Shown here piece after piece: positions 6,655-13,134 of a DNA stretch of 23,760 nt. A program made the position numbers and the translations under genes. The stretch is from CAYNTC01 sp964432925 (GTDB lineage: Bacteria; Planctomycetota; Phycisphaerae; Sedimentisphaerales; Anaerobacaceae), in NCBI GenBank assembly GCA_964432925.1, contig CAYSPM010000024.1, positions 1 to 23,760 on the forward strand, written 5' to 3'. Numbering within the stretch: position 1 is the first letter of the stretch; the number at the start of each line of letters is the position of its first letter. The notes below the pieces were generated by a model, which had not been told where the DNA came from, ran no database searches, and worked only from the letters and a program-made list of their open reading frames with translations.

Positions 6655-7973
6655 CAAACAATAAACTTTGGAGGATCTTTGAGAAAAACTTCACGTTGGA
6701 TTGTTTGCTGTTTACCAGTTGTCATATTCTTGACTGTAATATTGTCTTTGTCGATTTCCTCATTCCCAATAATTATGCAATTCTTTGCATTTTGAGCCGA
6801 AGCTTCTTTCAATTGTTTTGAAAGACCGCCTATCTTATAGCTGAAATTAGCCGAATATCCTCTCGACCTTAGCTCTGCTATGATCCGGTATACTTCCTCT
6901 GCAAGAGCACCAAATCCTATGGAAACAACAAAATAGTCAAGTTGTCTCTTCGGAATCTGCTTTTCCATCAGCCCCTTTTCCCTGAGGAGTGTTTCTAACA
7001 CGCAGTCGCCCATACCCATTCCTGTAGCGGGGATGGTAGGGCCTCCAAAATCATGCAACAAATTATCGAATCGCCCACCTCCGCATATAGCCCGTAGTTC
7101 TCCGGCAGTGTCATGAATCTCGAAGACCATGCCAGTATAGTAAGCCAAGCCTCGTACTATACTCGGATCAAAAACGCAGAAATCACCAACCTCCATCATA
7201 TTAAGCGTATCAAGAACCATCTTTACGGTATCGAGGCAGGCTATGAATTCATCTGATTTGAGTTTTATAGACTCTTTAACATCTGATATTGAGCCCGCGT
7301 TAATAAAATCCAATATTTTGCCAATGGTTTTCTTCTCTCGAACTTGTTCTTTAAGGATTTCTTCGAATACCTCTGACGGCAATTTGGACTTTTTATCAAG
7401 CACAGGATATATAGAGTCAAGTCTGTCTTCTGGAATGCCCAAGCTTCTAAGATACGTGGCCAGAAGTTCTCTGCTTGATATTCTTACTTTTATGTCCCCA
7501 CTTCTGAGTCCAACACTACGCAAATAATCAACCGCAGTAAATATCACTTCAGCATCGGCAAGGACTTTTCCAAATTCATTCGCTTCACCGATGATGTCGA
7601 TGTTCCACTGGAAGAATTCTCGCAGTCGGCCCTTCTGGGGACGCTCAGCACGGAATAACCGGGGAACCGAGAACCATTTTATGGGCTTGGGCAGAGAATT
7701 GATTCGCTGATTTACCATTCGGGCCAGTGTCGGGGTGATTTCGGGCCGCAGCGCCAGCTCTCTGCTGCCTCTGTCCCGGAATGAGAAAAGCTGTTCGACG
7801 ATCTCATCGCCGCTTTTTATCTGAAACATCTTCAGATATTCGAATATCGGCCCATCGTATTCCTCGAAGCCGTTGCGCAGTGACACCTTTTTCCAGCCGT
7901 CGATGATCCAGTTTCTAACGGCCATATCGGGTGGATAAAAGTCTCTTGTTCCTTTTACCGAGGGTATCTTCAT
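6654..7973 (-). CDS. hisS: Histidyl-tRNA synthetase
   Basis: A 439-residue class II synthetase that charges tRNA-His. Visible signatures are KGTRDFYPPD at the N-terminus, the motif 2 region with ALRPEITPTLARM and FRAERPQKGRLREFFQWNIDIIG, the histidine-binding GLAYYTGMVFEI (usually GLDYYTG) and the motif 3 region GGGRFDNLLHDFGG. The C-terminal anticodon-binding domain starts near residue 340 (LDYFVVSIG). It overlaps the upstream YkgJ-like gene by ATGA and the downstream HYExAFE gene by TGATG, forming a three-gene coupled operon. Its substrate, tRNA-His, is encoded at 18724-18798. The form with LRPE-I-TPTLARM resembles the HisRS lineage seen in planctomycetes and some eukaryote-like sequences rather than the E. 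coli type. Confidence 0.96.
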   Translation of the reverse strand: MKIPSVKGTRDFYPPDMAVRNWIIDGWKKVSLRNGFEEYDGPIFEYLKMFQIKSGDEIVEQLFSFRDRGSRELALRPEITPTLARMVNQRINSLPKPIKWFSVPRLFRAERPQKGRLREFFQWNIDIIGEANEFGKVLADAEVIFTAVDYLRSVGLRSGDIKVRISSRELLATYLRSLGIPEDRLDSIYPVLDKKSKLPSEVFEEILKEQVREKKTIGKILDFINAGSISDVKESIKLKSDEFIACLDTVKMVLDTLNMMEVGDFCVFDPSIVRGLAYYTGMVFEIHDTAGELRAICGGGRFDNLLHDFGGPTIPATGMGMGDCVLETLLREKGLMEKQIPKRQLDYFVVSIGFGALAEEVYRIIAELRSRGYSANFSYKIGGLSKQLKEASAQNAKNCIIIGNEEIDKDNITVKNMTTGKQQTIQREVFLKDPPKFIV

Positions 7974-8377
7974 TTGCTTTTCTTTTTGCGTTTCTTTTTC
8001 TTTGCCTTTTGTTTTTCGCTGACGTTATTGTCGAATTTTATCTTTATATATTCTTCCATCTGCTTATCGTTTGTGAAGTGCAATTCGTAATCATATTCGC
8101 CTTCGATGTGATCACAGTCAGAGTGGCGATACTGTCTGCAGATACGAGGCCTTTTATCGTATATCTTGCAGCGGTAATCTTTTTCCGAAAGATGTTTGCA
8201 CTTATTCTTTATATTGATGTACCAATCACCCTTTTCAACAAAGACGGTGATGTCTTTGTGACAGAGATACCATCTTATATCGTCATAATCTCCTTTGTCT
8301 TCCGGCGTCTCGATTGGCAGAGCAAAGTACCTGCAACATAAACCCGTACACTTATCACATTGTTTTTTTTTAGCCAT
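7970..8377 (-). CDS. YkgJ-like cysteine-cluster (putative metal-binding) protein
   Basis: A 135-residue protein with cysteines arranged as in the YkgJ/UPF0153 putative zinc/iron-chelating family: C7-x2-C10-x3-C14-C15 (CDKCTGLCC), a Cys in WYLCHKD, then CKHL, YRCKIYDKRPRICRQY and a final SDCDH. The family often sits near translation genes, but its biochemical role is not settled. The extreme C-terminus is a lysine tail of about 14 residues (KAKKKKRKKKSK), unusual for the family and suggestive of RNA or membrane-lipid contact. The ATG at 8377 is used; a TTG five codons earlier is the alternative. The stop overlaps the hisS start by ATGA, and a candidate promoter lies at 8401-8428. Confidence 0.85.
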   Translation of the reverse strand: MAKKKQCDKCTGLCCRYFALPIETPEDKGDYDDIRWYLCHKDITVFVEKGDWYINIKNKCKHLSEKDYRCKIYDKRPRICRQYRHSDCDHIEGEYDYELHFTNDKQMEEYIKIKFDNNVSEKQKAKKKKRKKKSK

Positions 8378-8400
8378 CGAGTCTAATTCCAAAACACCAA

Positions 8401-8428
8401 ACTATAAACACTCTCTTTCGGTCTGCAA
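8401..8428 (-). promoter_or_regulatory. Candidate promoter of the ykgJ-hisS-HYExAFE operon
   Basis: On the minus strand TTGCAG (8428-8423) is followed after 16 nt by TATAGT (8406-8401). The predicted transcript would start about 17 nt before the ATG at 8377. This is a sigma70-like pattern judged by eye only. Confidence 0.45.
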
Positions 8429-8585
8429 CACTATAAGGTAACATTAAGCCACCGTCAAGAAAACCAGACATTAACACATAACATGAAAAAACCCCTCACT
8501 AGACAGATGCACCGGCACAATATCAGACATGTATAGAACCTTAATAGCTGAGAATTCGGGAATGTACGATTATGTGTACTTAAAC

Positions 8586-8634
8586 AAAAAGCGGGCCGAA
8601 GGAAGGAGGGTAGAGGAATAAAGCTCCGGCCCGC
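8586..8634 (-). ncRNA. Candidate small-RNA 3' hairpin with anti-Shine-Dalgarno loop and U-tract
   Basis: On the minus strand an 8-bp GC stem, GCGGGCCG (8634-8627) with CGGCCCGC (8598-8591), is followed directly by TTTTT (8590-8586), as in an intrinsic terminator. The loop is unusually long, 28 nt, and pyrimidine-rich, with CTACCCTCCTTCCTT, which mimics the anti-Shine-Dalgarno end of 16S rRNA. No gene ends just upstream of it, so it may terminate an independent small RNA. The shape (one stem, long sequence-specific loop) recalls sRNA classes such as skipping-rope RNA, but I cannot confirm that assignment. Confidence 0.4.
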
Positions 8635-8781
8635 AAGACTCCATTCCATAGTGCTGTACGATTGATGGCGGAGAAGGTTCGTTAAAAACACAATATTTGA
8701 TAATGCTGAAAAAAAGCCTAAAACTGGCGTTGTATAGAGCTAAAATTTACTTGTTTTGGATGAGAAACTTTAGAAAGACTA

Positions 8782-8915
8782 GGCTCTATTGAAAAGGTCG
8801 GTTGTCATTTCGACCGAAGCCCCTAAGGGGCGGAGTGGAGAAATCTATTAAAAATAGATTCCTCGACTCGGCTTCGCCTCGCTCGGAATGACATTTTTAA
8901 GGTTTTCAACAGCGC
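8782..8915. mobile_element. MITE-like palindromic element with 10-bp flanking direct repeats
   Basis: The ends GGCTCTATTGAAAA (from 8782) and TTTTCAACAGCGC (to 8915) are imperfect terminal inverted repeats. Inside, TGTCATTTC near 8803 pairs with GAATGACA at 8886-8893, GCCCC pairs with GGGGC, and AATCTATT pairs with AATAGATT, so nearly the whole 134 bp can fold. The element is bounded by exact direct repeats AGAAAGACTA at 8772-8781 and 8916-8925, as expected for a target-site duplication. It encodes no protein, so any transposase would act in trans. Related half-copies are at 18917-18990 and 9047-9075. Confidence 0.6.
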
Positions 8916-9175
8916 AGAAAGACTACTGAAAAAATGGGATAGACCCCACAATGTTTTGTTACTGCTACTACTCAAATGATGGATGTTATCTACGAACTCG
9001 CCGCGCTGAAGGACAGGCTACGCGAAGAATGTGGCCTTCGATAGCCAGATTCTTTGCGCTTTGGTTCAGCATGACAAATAACCAAAATAAACGTGTCACA
9101 GAACACCGGGTAACATTAGACAAGCAGCACAATATATACTCGTGGATATGGAAGCTGACGGACATTGCACCGAAT

Positions 9176-10894
9176 CTATGCGTTTGTGAGCGAAATCTCT
9201 GCCCAGAAACCACCCTCGTAGTGCCAGCCAGTCGGCTGATTTATAAGTTCCAACTCAAAAATCTCACCCGCATATTCCGACAAATCAACCTCCACGGTCA
9301 TCCAGCCGAGGTCGGTATTATCTGGGCCGACATTTATTCTGGTCAACTGTTTATCGTTTGCACGAACAATCAAGTCCCAGCTACCTCGCGCATCATGCCC
9401 TACAACAAGTCGTAATAAAGGTTTCTTAACCGGTGGTATCTTGATTTTACGGCTGATTACACAGCCGGTTGTCGGGTCTAATGGGTGAGTGACAAGCACG
9501 TTTCTTTTGCCGCGTTTCTCGTTGTACAATCCCGGATCCATATCGTAGCCACACTTATTCACTTTCCACCCCGGTGCGAACTTTTCGATAGCTTTGGATA
9601 AATCCTTGCCGATTATGGCGGTGATCCTCGCCATCTCTTGTTCAGTATAGCAGCTTCTCGCGATGGGTCCGGGTGCCCAGCACTGCTCTAAAGCGGTGGG
9701 TTTAGGCCTGCTGATGGGAATGACAAATACATCCCCTTTGTCGGCATCTGTTTCGATGCGTCCGCCAGCCCGGATGACAGCGATGTAAGCAAGTTTTTCA
9801 CAGACGTCCACAAGCGTTGGGAAGTTATACGGTGTGTGGCTGAACTTCTCATGTGAGTCCAAAGCCGATTTAAACTTTGCTGGTAGTTGCGAATAGCCGA
9901 TAGTAGTAAACAAGACGCCTGCAGCGCTTGACGGATTGCAGTCGGAGTCTTGTCCGCAGCGAGCCGCGATGATGATCGTTCTATCGGGGTCACCTTGACC
10001 GTAAAGTAAACCCATCACGGTATAAGCACCATTTATTTTGGCGTCGATATTAAAGTCGCCTTTATCACAAGAGAAGCGACGATAAGCTGGATTTAGGTGA
10101 TATTTCTGGTTAATCAGTCGCCAGGTTCTCTGCCAGTCATCCGGATATTTCCTGTACCACTTCAGCACATCGCGTATACATTCGGCGTACTGACTCTCTC
10201 TGGGGATACACTTCAGCCCGGCACGAACGATCTTTTCCATGTCATGTTCAAAGAAGGCTTCAGCATACATTCCGCCTACGAATTGTCCGCCATAAAGGCC
10301 GTCGCCATAATTCATAAGCCGACCGAATTTTTCGCCGAGTTTAATAGCCATATTTGGCATCCCCGGAGCTATCAAGCCTGAATAATCTGCTTCGATCTGA
10401 TAGTCGATATCGTCGGCATGTTCGTTGAACATAGGATGCCCGGAATCCGGCGGAGCGATGCCGCGGCGCAGGTTGTCACGACCTGTCAGATTGGCGTGCC
10501 ATAATTCGTAATCGGTATTCGCAAAATTGATGCCGGCCTGGCGAATCGATACATCGAATCCATAGAGATCCAAAGTCCTGAGGAATGTCATTTCAACATA
10601 AAGGTCATCCTGTTCGTGCTGGTTGATCAACTCAGGGCTCCACTGAGGCATCTCATCGGGTGGAATGATCTGGCCCTTGTAGCGAAACTCTGTGGGCGCG
10701 CCCCAACCAACGCCAGCCATCTGTCCGATCCAGCTTGCTTTCATTTTGTCAATGTAATCTTCGACCACAAGGCGATTGGCACCGCTGGCAGGAAGCCCAA
10801 GGTCGCTTAACACCTTAGTCTGGCAGCCTGTACAGAACACAAGGCCCAAACAAACGATAACTGCGCTGGAAATCAGAAAAATATCTCTCGCCAT
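9176..10894 (-). CDS. ADP-ribosylglycohydrolase-family lipoprotein
   Basis: A 572-residue protein. Residues 1-24 are a lipoprotein signal with lipobox FCTGC (Cys24). The main domain has the ADP-ribosylglycohydrolase (DraG/ARH) pattern in divergent form: IGQMAGVGWGAPTEF (about 56-70), the acidic pair in EQDDLYVEMT (D96, D97, in place of the usual TDDT) and GQDSDCNPSSAAG (about 312-324, in place of GGDTDT). These acids would bind two Mg ions. The last 100 residues or so (LLRLVVGHDARGSWDLIV onwards) look like a beta-sandwich module. An exported form of this fold is unlikely to act on cytoplasmic ADP-ribose, so the true substrate is probably another glycosidic bond, perhaps in polysaccharide breakdown; that is inference. 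GGAGGTGTGAA precedes the ATG. It stands alone, divergent from the BamD-like gene. Confidence 0.85.
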   Translation of the reverse strand: MARDIFLISSAVIVCLGLVFCTGCQTKVLSDLGLPASGANRLVVEDYIDKMKASWIGQMAGVGWGAPTEFRYKGQIIPPDEMPQWSPELINQHEQDDLYVEMTFLRTLDLYGFDVSIRQAGINFANTDYELWHANLTGRDNLRRGIAPPDSGHPMFNEHADDIDYQIEADYSGLIAPGMPNMAIKLGEKFGRLMNYGDGLYGGQFVGGMYAEAFFEHDMEKIVRAGLKCIPRESQYAECIRDVLKWYRKYPDDWQRTWRLINQKYHLNPAYRRFSCDKGDFNIDAKINGAYTVMGLLYGQGDPDRTIIIAARCGQDSDCNPSSAAGVLFTTIGYSQLPAKFKSALDSHEKFSHTPYNFPTLVDVCEKLAYIAVIRAGGRIETDADKGDVFVIPISRPKPTALEQCWAPGPIARSCYTEQEMARITAIIGKDLSKAIEKFAPGWKVNKCGYDMDPGLYNEKRGKRNVLVTHPLDPTTGCVISRKIKIPPVKKPLLRLVVGHDARGSWDLIVRANDKQLTRINVGPDNTDLGWMTVEVDLSEYAGEIFELELINQPTGWHYEGGFWAEISLTNA

Positions 10895-11180
10895 TTCACA
10901 CCTCCGTCACGACTTTTTGTACGGATTTATTTAGGAAAATAGCCTATCTCAACAGGAAACACCCTACCTTCCAAGTGAAACTGGGCATTCTCAGATAGTA
11001 TGTATATCCGATAAGCAGTCTGAAGTAAAGTAGGAAAGAACGTATAGCAGGAAAAAAGCATCTCTGGCAGGTTTACTGGGTCCTTTGCACATACATCCGG
11101 CAAGTAACATAGCTGAAACCCCACCCTCCGTAAGCCCATCAACTGCCCGCCGGTTTGGTACATGCGAGCATAGTGGAGCC

Positions 11181-11332
11181 CCACGGGCATAGCCCGTGGC
11201 ACCTTTCCATTCTCCGTAGTAGAACTACTACGAAGGATGAACATCTACGGCGGAACCCGCCGAAGCACATCCGCCTTCGCTAAAGCTTCGGCGGATACTC
11301 TTCTCGCATTCATCCACGGGTAGAACCCGTGG
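11181..11332. repeat. Cluster of five short perfect hairpins
   Basis: In order: CCACGGGC/GCCCGTGG (11181-11199), CGTAGTAG/CTACTACG (11215-11232), CGGCGG/CCGCCG (11248-11262), ATCCGCC/GGCGGAT (11269-11296) and CCACGGGT/ACCCGTGG (11314-11332). The first and last are close relatives, so the cluster may be a nested repeat unit. CATTCTCCGTAG at 11208-11219 has an inverted relative, CTACGGAGAATGG, near 19290, so parts of the unit are dispersed. Confidence 0.7.
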
Positions 11333-11418
11333 CTTTCTGCGAAGGCGGGTAAAAGAACACTTAGATGGGCTTTTAAACTGTATCCTCAAATCCCATACGC
11401 GATATTTCCAAGTCCGTG

Positions 11419-11447
11419 TTTGCAATGGTTCTGAGGTGCAGTATAAT
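11419..11447 (+). promoter_or_regulatory. Candidate sigma70-type promoter for the BamD-like/lptE genes
   Basis: TTTGCA (11419-11424) and a perfect TATAAT (11442-11447) are separated by 17 nt. The ATG of the BamD-like gene lies about 65 nt downstream with GAGG (11501-11504) at a 7-nt spacing. Confidence 0.55.
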
Positions 11448-11511
11448 GTTGTACGAGCTAAAAGTCTTGACAGAAAAATGCAAAGCCAAAAATCAATAAC
11501 GAGGCTGAGCT

Positions 11512-12510
11512 ATGTTGCAATACAGAATACGATTAATAGTATCGGTGGTCTTGGTTGTGCTGTCAGTCGCTTGGATGGCGACAGCGGATACCTGGCACTT
11601 GGGAAAGGATGATAGCTGGCAGACTCTATCGCCGGAGAACGAGGATAAATATCTGCTTGCTGTGGCTAATGCAAAAGAGTTGGTTAACAAAGGCCAAACG
11701 AAAGCAGTTAAAGCCGCACACAAGAAACTAAAACAGGATTTTCCGGGGATTACGGAACCTGATCTGGATGTATTCATTGAGGCAGAACTGCTTTACTGCA
11801 AAGGAAAATACGCCAAAGCAATCAAACGCTATGACAAATTGCTTAAGGAATATCCTGAAAGCAAGCTTTGTGAGGCGGCTTTGGGCCGCCAGTTCACGAT
11901 AGCCAAGGCGTTATTAGACGGTCGAAAGATAACAGTGCTCGGTATCTTTAAAGTGAAAAGCTACAGCACAGGCGCTCAGACAATGGAACGGATAATCGAC
12001 CGGATCGGCTTGAGCGAGCCTGACGGGCTGGGCATAAAGGCAGCGTTGGCAGTTGCTGAGAACTACGAAAAGAGAAAAAAATACGAGCAGGCATACTTGA
12101 TGTGGTCAGAAATATCGTCCCAGTGGCAGAGCGGGCAAATCGGCAAGGATGCTCTGCTGGGCATGGCTCGGTGCAAGATTGCAACCTATAACAAACAACC
12201 TGAGGGCAAAAGGTTCCTCTACGACGCTTCAAAATTAATAACAGCAAGGAGCTACTACGAGAAATTCCAGCTCTTATACTCGAAAGAGGCCAAGACATTA
12301 GGTGTTGACAGTATTATCGATGAGATAGATAAACAACTGGCCCTGAAACAGCTCAGTATAGGTCGGTATTATCGTAAAATAGGCAAGAGACAGGCAGCTA
12401 ATCTCTATTTTGACATGGTGACACAAAATTGGCCAGACACTGAAGCGGCCCAAACTGCAAAATCAATGCTCAATAGTTGTGTGGATGACAGGGAGACAGA
12501 AAATAAATAA
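11512..12510 (+). CDS. BamD/YfiO-like tetratricopeptide protein
   Basis: A 332-residue exported protein. Residues 1 to about 25 are a signal peptide (RIRLIVSVVLVVLSVAW, with a likely cut after MATA); there is no lipobox Cys, unlike classical BamD. The rest is helical with TPR-like repeats: AELLYCKGKYAKAIKRYDKLLKEYPESKLCEAAL (34 residues, split here across two helices near 83-116), YEKRKKYEQAYLMWSEI (about 183-199) and IGRYYRKIGKRQAANLYFDM (about 283-302), ending with the WPDTEAAQTA pattern usual in BamD/YbgF. BamD-family proteins help insert beta-barrel proteins into the outer membrane; YbgF-type Tol-associated proteins look similar. It is followed after 19 nt by lptE, which supports an outer-membrane assembly role. 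Confidence 0.78.
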   Translation: MLQYRIRLIVSVVLVVLSVAWMATADTWHLGKDDSWQTLSPENEDKYLLAVANAKELVNKGQTKAVKAAHKKLKQDFPGITEPDLDVFIEAELLYCKGKYAKAIKRYDKLLKEYPESKLCEAALGRQFTIAKALLDGRKITVLGIFKVKSYSTGAQTMERIIDRIGLSEPDGLGIKAALAVAENYEKRKKYEQAYLMWSEISSQWQSGQIGKDALLGMARCKIATYNKQPEGKRFLYDASKLITARSYYEKFQLLYSKEAKTLGVDSIIDEIDKQLALKQLSIGRYYRKIGKRQAANLYFDMVTQNWPDTEAAQTAKSMLNSCVDDRETENK

Positions 12511-12529
12511 ACTAAGGAAAAAACACTGT

Positions 12530-13057
12530 ATGCAGAGGAAAATCCTTGCCCCCATGATTATGTTGAATGTAATTATTGTCTCGTTCTCTATTCTTTGCGG
12601 TTGTACAGAAATAGGGGACTACTCCAACGAATCGTTATTTCCACATGATGTCTGCAGCATTTACCTGGAGATGTTCGATAACAGGAGCTTTCGACGGGCA
12701 GTGGAATATGACCTTTCTGACGCCTTGTCGAAACGCATCGAGGCTGAGACTCCGTACAAAATCGTTTCAAGTTTGGACCGTGCCGATACAATAATAAGCG
12801 GCCAAATACTTTCGATAGGTGAATCTGTGCTCACCGTTGAAAGAGAAATGGGCCTCGCACTGGAAAAAGAAGTGCAGGTAAAAGCGGTCGTAAATTGGAA
12901 GAACCTGAAGACTGGGCAACTGCTTATAGACAACCGGTCGGTAACAGCCTCAGCAAGTTATTCTGAGTACCAAGCCCAGGATTTTGGTTACGCTGCAACG
13001 GTTGCGGCAAACAAACTAGCCCAAAATGTCGTAGAAATTATGGAAAAAATTTGGTAA
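12530..13057 (+). CDS. lptE: LPS-assembly lipoprotein LptE-like
   Basis: A 175-residue lipoprotein with a signal ending in the lipobox SILCGC (Cys25). The mature part starts GDYSNESLFPHDVCSIYLEMFDNRSFRRAVEYDLSDAL, which I give by position as about residues 28-65; the YLEMFDN then R..E..L..A pattern followed by a DTIISGQI strand and a long C-terminal helix (AATVAANKLAQNVVEIME) is that of the LptE/RlpB family. LptE plugs the LptD barrel that places LPS on the cell surface. The ATG at 12530 has AAGGA about 11 nt upstream; a longer frame opens inside the previous gene but would bury the signal peptide. It lies between the BamD-like gene and ftsH, in the same direction. Confidence 0.8.
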   Translation: MQRKILAPMIMLNVIIVSFSILCGCTEIGDYSNESLFPHDVCSIYLEMFDNRSFRRAVEYDLSDALSKRIEAETPYKIVSSLDRADTIISGQILSIGESVLTVEREMGLALEKEVQVKAVVNWKNLKTGQLLIDNRSVTASASYSEYQAQDFGYAATVAANKLAQNVVEIMEKIW

Positions 13058-13134
13058 CAGTGTGCAATTGTGCATCGTCATGATTTCGGACAGGTGTAGG
13101 ATACAATGAAACAATAATGTTGAAGTAGAAGACA

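Larger units (their letters stand above)
8378..9175. other. Non-coding stretch between the hisS operon and the ADP-ribosylglycohydrolase gene
   Basis: About 800 bp without a convincing gene. It holds the operon promoter, the terminator-like hairpin at 8586-8634, the MITE-like element at 8782-8915 and a degenerate half-copy of that element's core at 9047-9075 (AGATTC to ATGACA). Open frames here are low complexity or antisense to the neighbouring gene. Confidence 0.7.
10895..11511. other. Divergent intergenic region with palindrome cluster
   Basis: This 617-bp gap separates two divergent genes. It carries five hairpins within 11181-11332 and a candidate promoter at 11419-11447. The two reading frames here of about 65 and 105 codons run through the hairpins and have no recognisable protein features, so I do not call genes. 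Confidence 0.7.

Noticed and set aside
8455..8691. A 78-codon minus-strand frame across the terminator-like hairpin
   Set aside because: The residue composition is not protein-like and the GC stem plus U-tract explains the sequence better.
8951..9415. A 154-codon plus-strand reading frame
   Set aside because: Its second half is antisense to the well-supported ADP-ribosylglycohydrolase gene and its first half runs through repeat remnants, with no recognisable domain.
10927..11425. Two minus-strand frames in the divergent intergenic region
   Set aside because: They run through the hairpin cluster, have no ribosome site or domain and would be encoded mostly by repeats.
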